The position numbers and the translations under genes are program-made. The notes under the pieces are model-generated. The model saw only the letters and a program-made list of their open reading frames with translations. It was not told the DNA's origin and did no database searches. A stretch of DNA of 64,000 nt. Source: Aphanothece cf. minutissima CCALA 015. GTDB lineage: Bacteria > Cyanobacteriota > Cyanobacteriia > PCC-6307 > Cyanobiaceae. Each line of letters opens with the position of its first letter. Position 1 is the stretch's first letter. The DNA is taken from assembly GCA_003003925.1 (NCBI GenBank), contig PVWP01000005.1, positions 186,001-250,000 on the forward strand, written 5' to 3'. Shown in pieces: positions 1 through 8,191 of the stretch.

Positions 1-1
1 C

Positions 2-406
2 GAGCGCACCATGATGCAGCGCTACGGCCCCGCCGAGCTCGACGAGCACTTCCTCGCCTTCAACACCATCTGCGATGCCACCCAGGAGCGCCAGGACGCC
101 ATGTTCGCCCTGGTGGACGAGCCCCTCGACCTGATGGTGGTCATCGGCGGCTACAACTCCTCCAACACCACCCACCTGCAGGAGATCGCCGTCAGCCGCG
201 GCATCCGCTCCTTCCACATCGACACTCCCGAGCGCATCGGGCCGGGCAACCGCATCGAGCACAAGCCCCTGGGCGGTGAGCTCGAGATCCTGGAGCCCTT
301 CCTGCCGGAGGGGCCGGTGCGGGTGGGCATCACCTCCGGCGCCTCCACCCCGGACCGGGTCGTGGAGGACGTGATCGAACGCCTGGTGGGCCTCAGCGAG
401 GAGTGA
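2..406 (+). CDS. ispH: 4-hydroxy-3-methylbut-2-enyl diphosphate reductase, C-terminal part
   Basis: This is the last enzyme of the MEP isoprenoid pathway, a cytoplasmic 4Fe-4S enzyme that reduces HMBPP to IPP and DMAPP. It feeds carotenoid, phytol and quinone synthesis. The reading frame is open at the left edge, so only the C-terminal third is present (about 134 codons). Visible family signatures are NTICDATQ, which holds a conserved cluster cysteine, then [11 protein letters not shown] and TSGASTPD near the end. The gene ends at a TGA and is followed by a short stem-loop. The family assignment is secure. The start lies outside the window. Confidence 0.94.
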   Translation, partial: ERTMMQRYGPAELDEHFLAFNTICDATQERQDAMFALVDEPLDLMVVIGGYNSSNTTHLQEIAVSRGIRSFHIDTPERIGPGNRIEHKPLGGELEILEPFLPEGPVRVGITSGASTPDRVVEDVIERLVGLSEE

Positions 407-414
407 ACCCCCAC

Positions 415-442
415 CCCGGACCGGCAACGGCGCGGGTCCGGG
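415..442 (+). terminator. stem-loop after ispH, possible terminator
   Basis: CCCGGACC (415-422) pairs perfectly with GGTCCGGG (435-442) around a 12-base loop, starting nine bases after the ispH stop. There is no clear T-run behind it, so intrinsic termination is only possible. It could also be a 3'-end stabilising structure. Confidence 0.35.
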
Positions 443-560
443 CCGATCGGGTGGCTTTACATTCACGAAAGGTTTTCCTCCCCCCAGGGCCGCCCGGGAG
501 ATCAGAACCCCCGTCCTTTCTGGCCGTTCCCCTCTGACCCACCGCACGCCCCAGACCACG

Positions 561-1238
561 ATGGCGGCAGGCTCCTCCCTGCACCAGGGTCCCGACGACA
601 CCGGGGCCACCCCCAGCGAGCCGCTGCGCGACAGGGCGGACCCTGCCATCCGCCGCTACGCCAGCGCCTTCGCCGACCTGATGGAGATGCGGGCTCCGGC
701 CACCGTGGTGGGCGCCTACCTCGACCGCCATGAGGGCTGGTTCCGCCGTTGTGCCGCCCCGATGACGGTGGAGCCCATCGGCAGCCAGGGGTATGTGCTG
801 ACCCTCGGCCGCTTCGGCAACTTCGGCTTCGAAGTGGAGCCCACCATCGGCCTCGAACTGCTCCCCCAGGCCGCCGGGGTCTACCGCATCGTCACCGTGC
901 CCCTGCCGGACTCCGACGCGGCCCTGAGGGGGCTCTACGACGTCGAGTTCGCGGCCTCCCTGCGCCTAGACGAGGCCAGCGGCTCCGAGGTCTCCCATGA
1001 GGAGGTGGACGGGGTGATGCTGCACACCCTGGTGCGCTGGCAGCTGGACCTGGCGGTGTGGCTGCGTCTGCCCGGCATGCTCTCCCTGCTGCCGGAGCAT
1101 CTGATCCAGAGCAGCGGCGACCATCTGCTGCGTCAGATCGTGCGGCAGATCTCCCGCCGCCTCACCTGGAAGGTGCAGGAGGACTTCCATGCCAGCCACG
1201 GCATCCCCTGCCCGCCGCGGCGCCGGGCCCAGTTCTGA
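561..1238 (+). CDS. DUF1997 family protein
   Basis: A 225-residue protein of the DUF1997 family, which is found in cyanobacteria and plastid-bearing eukaryotes and has no established biochemical role. The body shows the family pattern: a central block with YVLTLGRFGNFGFEVEP, followed by a hydrophobic stretch rich in Leu and Pro (VWLRLPGMLSLLPEHLIQ). The C-terminus is basic and ends PPRRRAQF. There is no signal peptide or clear membrane helix. It lies between ispH and the convergent DUF4079 gene and has its own 150-bp upstream spacer. Function is unassigned; a lipid- or membrane-associated role is only a guess. Confidence 0.8.
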   Translation: MAAGSSLHQGPDDTGATPSEPLRDRADPAIRRYASAFADLMEMRAPATVVGAYLDRHEGWFRRCAAPMTVEPIGSQGYVLTLGRFGNFGFEVEPTIGLELLPQAAGVYRIVTVPLPDSDAALRGLYDVEFAASLRLDEASGSEVSHEEVDGVMLHTLVRWQLDLAVWLRLPGMLSLLPEHLIQSSGDHLLRQIVRQISRRLTWKVQEDFHASHGIPCPPRRRAQF

Positions 1239-1246
1239 GCCGCCCT

Positions 1247-1269
1247 CCCTCAGTGAGCGGAGCTGAGGG
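1247..1269. terminator. stem-loop between convergent genes
   Basis: CCCTCAG (1247-1253) and CTGAGGG (1263-1269) form a 7-bp stem with a 9-base loop in the 39-bp gap between two converging genes. It can fold on either strand, which fits a bidirectional terminator, but no T-run follows it. Confidence 0.3.
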
Positions 1270-1277
1270 GGCGGGGC

Positions 1278-1772
1278 TCAGGGAGCGGGGGCAGTGAGGA
1301 TCTTGTTGACGATCTGCATGCCGCTGACGGCCTGCCACAGGAACAGGGTCATCAGGGTCATGTTGAGTCCCACGTGCACCTTGCGGGCCATCAGGTTGCC
1401 GGCCTGCATCAGGGGCGAGAGGGAGGCCGCCAGGGCGATCAGCGAGAGCATGCCAAGCCCCACCAGCAGGTGCGGGCTGACGAACAACTTGCCGTTGTTG
1501 ATGTAGGTGACCGCCATGCCGCCGATGCAGCCCAGCACCATCAGCGCCAGAACGAGGCTGCCGAACTGGAAATGGCGTTTGGCGAACTGCCCCTTGATCA
1601 GCTCCTTGCGGTCCTCGGCGGTGGCTGTGCGGGTCTTCTTGGCCTTGATCCCCAGGACCATGGCGTAGCCGGCCAGACCCAGCAGCACCCACATCAGCAC
1701 GGGGTGGGCGAAGTTGAGGGCGAAGGCGATCGAAGCGGGAAGGGCGGCGAACATGACGCGTTGGAACTCCAC
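1278..1772 (-). CDS. DUF4079 family membrane protein
   Basis: A 164-residue integral membrane protein of the cyanobacterial DUF4079 family. Four hydrophobic segments are visible: near residues 5-20, 23-43 (HPVLMWVLLGLAGYAMVLGI), 73-92 (SLVLALMVLGCIGGMAVTYI) and 103-160. A basic KAKKTRTATAEDRKEL loop lies after the second. The layout resembles small cytochrome-b561-like or DUF420-like four-helix proteins, but I cannot assign haem ligands. The ATG is followed at once by the amphipathic N-terminus expected. It converges on the DUF1997 gene and is separated from purH by about 50 bp. Function is unknown. Confidence 0.75.
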   Translation of the reverse strand: MEFQRVMFAALPASIAFALNFAHPVLMWVLLGLAGYAMVLGIKAKKTRTATAEDRKELIKGQFAKRHFQFGSLVLALMVLGCIGGMAVTYINNGKLFVSPHLLVGLGMLSLIALAASLSPLMQAGNLMARKVHVGLNMTLMTLFLWQAVSGMQIVNKILTAPAP

Positions 1773-1822
1773 CGGGCCAGGGCCGGCTGCGAGTGCATCG
1801 AAGTTACAACTTCTCCGTGCCC

Positions 1823-3367
1823 TCAGTGCAGAAAGTGACGACGGCCGGTGATCACCATCACCATGTCGTTGGCGTTGCAGGCGGCGATCGAATCGGCGTC
1901 GCGCTTGCTGCCGCCGGGTTGAATCACCGCCCGGATGCCGTGCTCCGCCGCCAGCAGCACGGTGTCATCGAAGGGGAAGAAGCCGTCGCTGGCCAGCACG
2001 GCCCCCCGGGCGGCCTCACCGGCCGCCTCCAGGGCCAGCCGGGCCGAGCCCACCCGGTTCATCTGGCCCGCCCCGACCCCGAGCGTGCGGCCCTCCCGGG
2101 CCACCAGGATGGCATTGGAGCGCACATGGCGCACCACCTGCCAGGCGAAGCGCAGATCCCGCCATTCCTGGGCGCTGGGCTGGCGCTCGCTCACCACCTC
2201 CCAGCTTTCGGGATCGGCGGGGCCGTCATCGGCCTGCTGGGCCAGCACCCCCCCCAGCACGCTGCGCAGCTGCAGGGCTCCGGCGGCCCCGGCCACGGCG
2301 GCGGGGTCGAGCTCCAGCAGGCGCAGGTTGGCTTTCGCCGCCAGCCTCTGGCGGGCCTCTTCGGCGAAGGACGGCGCCACCACGCATTCCAGGAACAGCC
2401 CCGCCAGGTGCTCGGCGGCCGCCAGATCCACCGGCCCGTTGAGGGCGACGATGCCCCCGAAGGCGGAGACCCGGTCGGCATCGAGGGCCCGCAGCAGGGC
2501 CTCGGCGGTATCGGCGCCGATGGCGACGCCACAGGGGTTGGTGTGCTTGATCACCACCGCCGCCGGCTCGGCGCCGGGGCCATAGCCGAAGGCCGCCACC
2601 GTGGTGAGGGCCGCCTCCAGGTCGATCAGGTTGTTGTAGCTGAGCTCCTTGCCCTGGAGCTGGCGGGCCGCCCCCCAGCCCACGCCCGACTCGCCGAACC
2701 AGCGGGCCCCCTGGTGGGGGTTCTCGCCGTAACGGAGCACCTGCCGCAGGGGCAGCTCCAGCCGCAGGGGCTGCCCCGGCCCGTCGGCCAGGCGCCCGTC
2801 GATCCAGGCGGCGATGGCGGCGTCGTAGGCGGCGGTGTGGGCGAAGGCCGCCAGGGCCAGCCGGCGCCGCAGGGTGGCGTCGACCTGGCCGGCCGCCAGG
2901 GCCTCCAGGAAGCCCGGGTACTGGTCGGGATCGGTGAGCACCGCCACATCGGCGTGGTTCTTGGCGGCGGCCCGCACCATGGCCGGGCCGCCGATGTCGA
3001 TGGTCTCGATGGCCGTCTCCCAGCTCACGGCGGGGTCGGCCACGGTGGCGCGGAAGGGATAGAGATTGACCACCACCACATCGATCGTGGTGATCCCCTG
3101 GGCCTCGAGGTCAGCCTGGTGGGACGGGTCATCCCGGCGGGCCAGGATGCCGCCGTGGATGCGGGGATGGAGAGTCTTGACCCGGCCGCCGAGGATCTCC
3201 GGGGCGCCGGTGTGCTCCGCCACCTTGGTCACCGGCAGGCCGGCGGCGGCCAGGGCCGCGGCCGTGCCGCCACTGGAGAGCAGCCCATAGCCCTGAGCCA
3301 GCAGCCCCTCCGCCAGCGGCACCAGGTCCCGCTTGTCGGACACGCTCAGAAGGGCCGTGGGAGCCAT
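1823..3367 (-). CDS. purH: bifunctional AICAR formyltransferase / IMP cyclohydrolase
   Basis: This enzyme catalyses the last two steps of de novo purine synthesis, formylating AICAR to FAICAR and closing the ring to IMP, in the cytoplasm. At 514 residues it has the normal length. The N-terminal MGS-like cyclohydrolase domain shows SSGGTA near residue 31 and GGRVKTLHPRIHGG near 60-73. The C-terminal transformylase domain carries the catalytic IKHTNPCG motif around residue 275 and ends with SKRDADSIAACN and ITGRRHFLH. The start ATG directly precedes the conserved TALLSVSDK. It diverges from the esterase gene with a 56-bp gap. Identification is secure. Confidence 0.97.
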   Translation of the reverse strand: MAPTALLSVSDKRDLVPLAEGLLAQGYGLLSSGGTAAALAAAGLPVTKVAEHTGAPEILGGRVKTLHPRIHGGILARRDDPSHQADLEAQGITTIDVVVVNLYPFRATVADPAVSWETAIETIDIGGPAMVRAAAKNHADVAVLTDPDQYPGFLEALAAGQVDATLRRRLALAAFAHTAAYDAAIAAWIDGRLADGPGQPLRLELPLRQVLRYGENPHQGARWFGESGVGWGAARQLQGKELSYNNLIDLEAALTTVAAFGYGPGAEPAAVVIKHTNPCGVAIGADTAEALLRALDADRVSAFGGIVALNGPVDLAAAEHLAGLFLECVVAPSFAEEARQRLAAKANLRLLELDPAAVAGAAGALQLRSVLGGVLAQQADDGPADPESWEVVSERQPSAQEWRDLRFAWQVVRHVRSNAILVAREGRTLGVGAGQMNRVGSARLALEAAGEAARGAVLASDGFFPFDDTVLLAAEHGIRAVIQPGGSKRDADSIAACNANDMVMVITGRRHFLH

Positions 3368-3423
3368 GACGGCGGAAAGGGCGGGGGAGGAGCCAACCTA
3401 CGCAGCAATCGCCGACCCCCACC

Positions 3424-4101
3424 GTGCCCACGGATCCCCTCGCCGACCTGCCGCCCGGCGAAGGCGACAGCACCGCCCTGTTCGCCGGCCCGCGCCAGGC
3501 CGCCAGCCGGCTGGTGCTGCTGCACGGCTGGGGGGCCGATGCCGATGACCTGCTCGATCTGGGGCCGGTGCTGCTGGGCGCCGATCCGGCCAGCATCGGC
3601 CTGAGCGTGGTGGCCCTGCGGGCCCCCCTGCCCCATCCGGCCGGCCTGGGCCGCCAGTGGTACGACCTGCAGCAGCCCGAGTGGCCCCAGCTGCCCGAAG
3701 CCCGTCGGGCCCTGCGCCAGCGGCTGCTTGCCCTGGGCACGTCGGTGCCGCTCGAGCACACCTGTCTGCTGGGGTTCTCCCAGGGGGCGGCCATGGCCAT
3801 CGACGTGGCCACCGGCGGCGGCCCGGACGACGGCGATCCCCTGCCGTTGGCGGGGCTCGTGGCCTGCAGCGGCTACCCCCATCCCGACTGGCAGCCACAG
3901 ACACCACGCACGGCGATCCTGCTCACCCATGGCGAGCAGGATCCGGTGGTGCCGTTCGCGGCCAGTGTGGCTCTGGAGCGATCGCTCGCCGAGGCCGGGG
4001 GATCGGTGCAACGGATCGCCTTCCCAGGCGGTCACAGCATCGATGCCGAGCTGATCGCCCCGATGCGGGAGTTCCTGGTCAGGGGCTGGCAGGGACGCTG
4101 A
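3424..4101 (+). CDS. alpha/beta-hydrolase, phospholipase/carboxylesterase family
   Basis: A 225-residue serine hydrolase of the YpfH/acyl-protein-thioesterase-like group, probably cytoplasmic. It has the full catalytic triad: nucleophile Ser119 in GFSQGA, Asp173 in GEQDPVVP, and His204 in GGHSID. The oxyanion loop LLHGWGAD is near residue 33. The start is GTG at 3424 (MPTDPLADLPPG); no ATG lies upstream in frame close by. It diverges from purH and converges on the DUF3155 gene 21 bp away. The physiological ester substrate cannot be read from the sequence. Confidence 0.85.
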   Translation: MPTDPLADLPPGEGDSTALFAGPRQAASRLVLLHGWGADADDLLDLGPVLLGADPASIGLSVVALRAPLPHPAGLGRQWYDLQQPEWPQLPEARRALRQRLLALGTSVPLEHTCLLGFSQGAAMAIDVATGGGPDDGDPLPLAGLVACSGYPHPDWQPQTPRTAILLTHGEQDPVVPFAASVALERSLAEAGGSVQRIAFPGGHSIDAELIAPMREFLVRGWQGR

Positions 4102-4122
4102 CCAGAAGCCGCCGGGAGGGAA

Positions 4123-4494
4123 TCAGACGAAGGCGTACTCGTACTCCTCCATCTCCTCCCAGTCGTCGGAGGCGAGGGACTCGAGGCCCTCGAAGAGCAC
4201 CTCCTCGCCGATGGTGTCGACGATCAGGCGCAGGGACGGGAACAGGAAGTGGTTCTCTTCGGCGTACTGGGCGCTGAACAGGCCCTTCTCCCCCCAGAAG
4301 AAGCGGTCGGTGGTGTGCTCGTTGCGGCGCACGTTGAGGATCGCCGGAGCCGTCAGCTCCGTTTCGGCGATGTAGCGGCGGGCTGCCGTCACCGGTTTGT
4401 GGGAGCCGGTTTCGAGGTTGAAGGTCGGGACATGGGCGAGGACCCGCTGACCTGCGAGACGACGGCGACTGATCCGCTTGCGCTTCTTGGACAT
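4123..4494 (-). CDS. DUF3155 family protein
   Basis: A 123-residue protein of the cyanobacterial DUF3155 family, function unknown. I chose ATG 4494 because it opens the strongly basic MSKKRKRISRRRLAGQR segment typical of the family; the frame continues upstream only as low-complexity sequence. Conserved blocks are KPVTAARRYI, VRRNEHTTDRFFWGEKGLF and AEENHFLFPSL. The tail is acidic (DDWEEMEEYEYAFV). The basic N-terminus suggests nucleic-acid or ribosome contact, which is inference. A 403-bp spacer upstream is shared with the divergent histidine kinase gene. Confidence 0.82.
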   Translation of the reverse strand: MSKKRKRISRRRLAGQRVLAHVPTFNLETGSHKPVTAARRYIAETELTAPAILNVRRNEHTTDRFFWGEKGLFSAQYAEENHFLFPSLRLIVDTIGEEVLFEGLESLASDDWEEMEEYEYAFV

Positions 4495-4897
4495 GGCATG
4501 GATCCCGGTGAAGGGAGACCGAAAGGTGGAGTTGGGGGGGGGCTGCAGACGCGCGACGGCGGCGGGGGCCGGCGACGAACGAAAGGGAGGACCGACCACC
4601 CAGAGGTGGCGGGTCCACGTCCATACGACTGTCGACCTGGGGCTGGTCGGAGAGGATCACCGTCAGTAACGCCGGCCGGCTCCCGGAGGAGGTCATGGCC
4701 GGGACAGAGGCGGTGCGCAGCTGCCTCTGCTGTAGCCTTGGTTGCGGGCAAAGCGCAACGCTGGCCGTTACGACTGCAACTTTCCGCCCGTCCGAGGACC
4801 GCGAAGTAGTGGTCGTTACCAAGATCTTAAAACTTTTTTTGCGTTTCGACACGCCTCTCCTGAAAAATTTCCGGACGGATCCGGTCCGCAGCCGGTG
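4495..4897. other. divergent intergenic region, 403 bp
   Basis: The longest non-coding stretch in the window, between the start codons of the DUF3155 gene and the histidine kinase. The right end is markedly AT-rich (4815-4870, with a run of seven T around 4834-4840), unlike the GC-rich surroundings, so promoters are expected here. Other elements are a GTTGCG/CGCAAC stem (4741-4746 with 4754-4759, 7-base loop) and an NtcA-like GTAN8TAC at 4806-4819. A 67-codon open frame (4695-4898) overlaps the kinase start by one base, but its AT-rich second half makes it doubtful as a gene. Confidence 0.6.
4806..4819. promoter_or_regulatory. NtcA-like GTA-N8-TAC box
   Basis: The sequence GTAGTGGTCGTTAC matches the palindromic consensus GTAN8TAC of the cyanobacterial nitrogen regulator NtcA. 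It lies 79-92 bases before the kinase start, next to the AT-rich tract. I see no well-placed TAN3T -10 box about 22 bases downstream on either strand, so this may be a chance match. Confidence 0.28.
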
Positions 4898-6022
4898 ATG
4901 CCTGTCTCGGAACGGTTTCTGGCCCTGGTGGGGTTCCAGCTGGGACAGTTCATCGACTGCCCCGAGGTCCGCTCCCTGGTGGTCTACGTCACCCAGCAGG
5001 GGGAAACGGGCCAGCCCACCCTGCTGCCGGTCGGCCACTGGCCCCCGGACGAGCGGGCCCTGCCGGCGGTGGACAGCGTCAGCCGCCTGCGCGTGCCGGC
5101 GGAGCAGCGGCGCTGGCTGCCCCTGCGGGACGGCCAGCGCCTGCTCGGTGCCCTGCAGGTGGAGGCCGCCCGCAACCCCTGGCCGGAGCCGCTGGCCCAG
5201 CGGCTCCAGGCCGTGGCCCTGGCCCTCACCGAGGCCCTGCGGCTGGATCTGGAGGGCGGGGAGCTGCGGCAGCGACTCGCGGAGCGCGAAGAGCAGCTGG
5301 GCCTGCTGCTGCACCAGCTGCGCAACCCGCTCACGGCCCTGCGCACCTTCGGCCAGCTGCTGCTGCGGCGCCTCGGGCCCGACCACAACGACCGTTCCCT
5401 GGTGCAGGGCCTGCTGGCCGAGGAGCGCCAGATCAACCGTTATGTCGAAGCCATCAGCGCCCTGGTCCATCCGGAGGGACGGCTCGCCGCCCCCGTCTCC
5501 CCCCAGCCCCTGCTGCTGCCGCCCCTGCTGAGCGGCCCCGAGGGCCAGCCCCTGGCCGGACCGCTCGAGCCGCTGCTGCAGCGGGCGGCCGCCACCGCGA
5601 CCCTGCAGGGGCGCGAGTGGCACGGTCCCCTGACCCTGCCGGACTGGAGCGGCGACAGTGGAGCCGTGGCGGAGATCCTGGCCAACCTGCTGGAGAACGC
5701 CTTCCGCTACAGCCCCCCGGGCGCCGCCGTGGGCCTGCACTGGACCAGCGACGCCGGGGGGCTCCAGCTCACGGTCTGGGACGGGGGGCCGGCCATTGCC
5801 GGCGACGAACGGGAGGCGATCTTCGGGCGGGGGGTGCGGGGAACCCGGGGGCAGGACCTGCCCGGCACCGGCCTGGGCCTGGCCCTCGGCCGTGATCTGG
5901 CCCGCAGCCTGGGGGGCGAGCTGGCGCTCGTGGTGCCGCCCCGGAAGCTGGATGGGGCGCTGCCGGAGCAGGGCAACGCCTTCCGGCTCAGCCTGCCCAG
6001 GCCGTCAGCACCGCGGCAATGA
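4898..6022 (+). CDS. soluble sensor histidine kinase
   Basis: A 374-residue cytoplasmic two-component sensor kinase. An N-terminal sensory region of about 115 residues looks GAF-like and has no membrane helix. A short coiled region follows (GELRQRLAEREEQLG). The H-box HQLRNPLTALRTFGQ carries His139, the phosphorylated residue. The ATPase domain shows the N-box ANLLENAFRYSPPG, the G1 motif DGGPAI and the G2 motif GTGLGLALG. Start ATG 4898 gives MPVSERFLALVGFQ; upstream codons fall in the AT-rich promoter region. The 3' end overlaps cobS by 35 bp on the opposite strand. No response regulator is adjacent, so the partner and signal are unknown. Confidence 0.85.
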   Translation: MPVSERFLALVGFQLGQFIDCPEVRSLVVYVTQQGETGQPTLLPVGHWPPDERALPAVDSVSRLRVPAEQRRWLPLRDGQRLLGALQVEAARNPWPEPLAQRLQAVALALTEALRLDLEGGELRQRLAEREEQLGLLLHQLRNPLTALRTFGQLLLRRLGPDHNDRSLVQGLLAEERQINRYVEAISALVHPEGRLAAPVSPQPLLLPPLLSGPEGQPLAGPLEPLLQRAAATATLQGREWHGPLTLPDWSGDSGAVAEILANLLENAFRYSPPGAAVGLHWTSDAGGLQLTVWDGGPAIAGDEREAIFGRGVRGTRGQDLPGTGLGLALGRDLARSLGGELALVVPPRKLDGALPEQGNAFRLSLPRPSAPRQ

Positions 6023-6758
6023 ACAGCATCCCCAGCGATTCGCTCCACTCCACGCAGGCCCCGTAGCTGTCGCCGCTGTGGCCGCCGAGGCGCCGGCCCA
6101 GGACCAGGGGCACCACCAGGGCAGGAATCAGGGCCACCACTCCGGCGGGCACGGGCCAGGCCGCCAGGCCCGGCCAGGGCAGCAGCAGCAGGGGCGGCAG
6201 CAGCAGCAGGGCGGGCCGCAGTTCCACCGCCAGGCCGGCCCCGTGGTCGCGATGGAACCCGGCGCTGCCGCCCGGCCGCAGGTAGGGGAACCAGGCCATG
6301 GCGGGCAGGGGCGCCACCCGCCCGCCGACCGCGGCCCACACCAGCGCCATCGGCGCCGCCGGCCCCAGCATCGCCAGGGCCCCGGCCCGCAGCAGCAGCA
6401 CCAGCACCAGGGCCTGCACGCCGCTCGCCCCCACCCGGCTGTCGGCCATCGCCTCCAGGCAGCGGTCCCCCGCCGCCAGACCATCGGCGCTGTCCATCAC
6501 GCCGTCCATGTGCAGGCCGCCGCTCAGCCACAGACCGAGCGCCAGCACCAGCACGACCTGGGCCAGCAGGGGCACCCGCCCCTGAAGGCCCCACCAGAGC
6601 AGGCCCTGGAGCGCACCGAGCACGGCGCCGATCCAGGGGGCGAAGCGGGCGATCCGCTCGAACCGGGGCGCCGGCGCCGGCCAGGCCGGCAGCACCGAAT
6701 AGAAGATCCAGGCCCCGGCCAGATCCCGCAGCCACGGTGGAGCGCTGAGGCGGGGCAT
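5988..6758 (-). CDS. cobS: adenosylcobinamide-GDP ribazoletransferase
   Basis: Cobalamin synthase, an integral membrane enzyme joining adenosylcobinamide-GDP and alpha-ribazole in the last assembly phase of B12 (pseudocobalamin in many picocyanobacteria). The protein has 256 residues. Diagnostic motifs are [14 protein letters not shown] at about 80-93 and [10 protein letters not shown] near the end. Hydrophobic segments alternate through the rest, giving roughly six or seven helices. The start precedes [16 protein letters not shown], the conserved N-terminal block. It overlaps the kinase 3' end convergently and diverges from tgt. No cobalamin riboswitch is visible upstream. Confidence 0.95.
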   Translation of the reverse strand: MPRLSAPPWLRDLAGAWIFYSVLPAWPAPAPRFERIARFAPWIGAVLGALQGLLWWGLQGRVPLLAQVVLVLALGLWLSGGLHMDGVMDSADGLAAGDRCLEAMADSRVGASGVQALVLVLLLRAGALAMLGPAAPMALVWAAVGGRVAPLPAMAWFPYLRPGGSAGFHRDHGAGLAVELRPALLLLPPLLLLPWPGLAAWPVPAGVVALIPALVVPLVLGRRLGGHSGDSYGACVEWSESLGMLFIAAVLTAWAG

Positions 6759-6832
6759 GGGCAGGGCGGCGGCGGTGGGGGTGGCGGCGTGAACCCCGGC
6801 CAGCGTCGCAGCAGCGGCGCCTAGCGTCTGCG

Positions 6833-7972
6833 CTGAGCCGCCGCGGCCTCATCGCCTTCGACTTCACGATCACCGCCCGCTGCCCGCGCACCCGGGCCCG
6901 CTGCGGCTGCTTCACCACCCCCCACGGCACCGTCCACACCCCCCGGTTCATGCCGGTGGGCACCGCCGCCACCGTCAAGGGGGTCAGCACGCCCCAGCTG
7001 GGGGAGACCGGGGCCGAGATGGTGCTGGCCAACACCTTCCACCTGCATCTGCAGCCGGGAGAAACGGTGGTGGCGGAGGCCGGTGGGCTGCACCGCTTCA
7101 TGGGCTGGGAGGGCCCCCTGCTGACCGACTCGGGCGGCTTCCAGGTGTTCAGCCTTGATGCCATCAACCGGATCGACGACGACGGCGTGGTGTTCCGCTC
7201 TCCCCGGGACGGCTCAAGGATCGACCTGACCCCGGAGCGCTCGATGGCCATCCAGCGGGCCCTGGGGGCCGATGTGGCCATGGCCTTCGACCAGTGCCCG
7301 CCCTACCCCGCCACGGAGGCGGCGGTGGCCGAGGCCTGCCGGCGCACCCACCGCTGGCTGGAGCGCTGCGTCGCCTGCCACGGCGGCGGCGACCAGGCCC
7401 TGTTCGGGATCGTGCAGGGGGGCTGCTTCCCCCATCTCCGCGAGGCCTCGGCGCGGCTGGTGGCGTCGATGGACCTGCCCGGCATCGCCGTGGGGGGGGT
7501 GAGCGTGGGCGAACCCGCCGAGGAGATGCACCGGGTGGTGCGCCAGGTGGGTCCCCTGCTGCCGCAGGAGCGTCCCCACTACCTGATGGGGGTGGGCAGC
7601 CTGCGGGAGATGGCGATCGCGGTCGCCAACGGCTTCGACCTGTTCGACTGCGTGCTGCCCACCCGGCTGGGCCGGCACGGCACCGCCCTGGTGGGGGGCG
7701 AGCGCTGGAACCTGCGCAATGCCCGCTTCCGCCACGACCACGGCCCGCTGGATCCCAGCTGCGGCTGTCTGGCCTGCCGGCACCACAGCCGCAGCTACCT
7801 GCACCACCTGTTCCGCAGCGACGAACTGCTGGGCCGCACCCTGCTCAGCCTGCACAACCTCACCACCCTGCTGCGTTTCACGTCGGCCATGGCGCGGGCG
7901 ATCAGCGAAGGCTGTTTTGCAGAGGATTTCGCTCCCTGGGAGCCCGGCTCCCCGGCCGCTCACACGTGGTAG
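6833..7972 (+). CDS. tgt: tRNA-guanine transglycosylase
   Basis: This enzyme exchanges G34 of GUN anticodons for a queuine/preQ1 base. Motifs seen are [11 protein letters not shown] with the catalytic Asp, [18 protein letters not shown], and the zinc site [16 protein letters not shown]. The conserved N-terminus [17 protein letters not shown] and TPHG(T)[11 protein letters not shown] is in frame from about 6857. However, between the in-frame TGA at 6746-6748 and ATG 6950 there is no ATG, GTG or TTG. The only near-canonical codon is CTG 6833, which I take as the start (379 residues). An annotation starting at 6950 would remove the conserved N-terminal strand. Function is secure; the start is not. 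Confidence 0.9.
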   Translation: MSRRGLIAFDFTITARCPRTRARCGCFTTPHGTVHTPRFMPVGTAATVKGVSTPQLGETGAEMVLANTFHLHLQPGETVVAEAGGLHRFMGWEGPLLTDSGGFQVFSLDAINRIDDDGVVFRSPRDGSRIDLTPERSMAIQRALGADVAMAFDQCPPYPATEAAVAEACRRTHRWLERCVACHGGGDQALFGIVQGGCFPHLREASARLVASMDLPGIAVGGVSVGEPAEEMHRVVRQVGPLLPQERPHYLMGVGSLREMAIAVANGFDLFDCVLPTRLGRHGTALVGGERWNLRNARFRHDHGPLDPSCGCLACRHHSRSYLHHLFRSDELLGRTLLSLHNLTTLLRFTSAMARAISEGCFAEDFAPWEPGSPAAHTW

Positions 7973-8005
7973 GTTCCGGCCATAGCAATGGTTTTTCCTC
8001 CAGGC

Positions 8006-8164
8006 ATGGCTCTCTCCCTGCTGGCCGGCTCCGCCCCCCACACCCTCGCCCAGCTGCCCGAGGCCTACCAGGCCTTCGGCCCCCTGGTGGACATCCTGCC
8101 GATCATTCCCCTGTTCTTCCTGCTGCTGGCCTTCGTCTGGCAGGCCTCGGTCGGCTTCCGCTGA
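8006..8164 (+). CDS. psbK: photosystem II protein K
   Basis: PsbK is a single-helix low-molecular-weight PSII subunit near CP43, needed for stable dimers and pigment binding. The precursor has 52 residues. A short N-terminal extension ([15 protein letters not shown]) is followed by the mature sequence [17 protein letters not shown]. The membrane helix is [16 protein letters not shown], ending VGFR. An in-frame ATG at 7988 would add six residues (MVFPPG); I prefer 8006 on family length. It lies 33 bp after tgt, the neighbour I would expect in picocyanobacteria, and could be co-transcribed. Confidence 0.95.
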   Translation: MALSLLAGSAPHTLAQLPEAYQAFGPLVDILPIIPLFFLLLAFVWQASVGFR

Positions 8165-8191
8165 TCAGCGGCGTTCCTGCAATCCAGCCGT

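Noticed and set aside
1793..3604. 603-codon open frame on the plus strand
   Set aside because: Antisense to purH, whose motifs are complete; the product has no recognisable domain.
4695..4898. 67-codon plus-strand frame overlapping the kinase start as TGATG
   Set aside because: The overlap looks like coupling, but its second half is the AT-rich promoter tract and the product has no signature. Left as non-coding unless conservation shows otherwise.
4079..5740. 553-codon open frame on the minus strand
   Set aside because: Antisense to the histidine kinase and running over the AT-rich promoter region; no domain.
6749..6950. Frameshift as explanation for the missing tgt start
   Set aside because: Other frames upstream meet stops quickly and show no Tgt-like residues, while the main frame already contains the conserved N-terminus without interruption. 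A missing start codon is the simpler reading.
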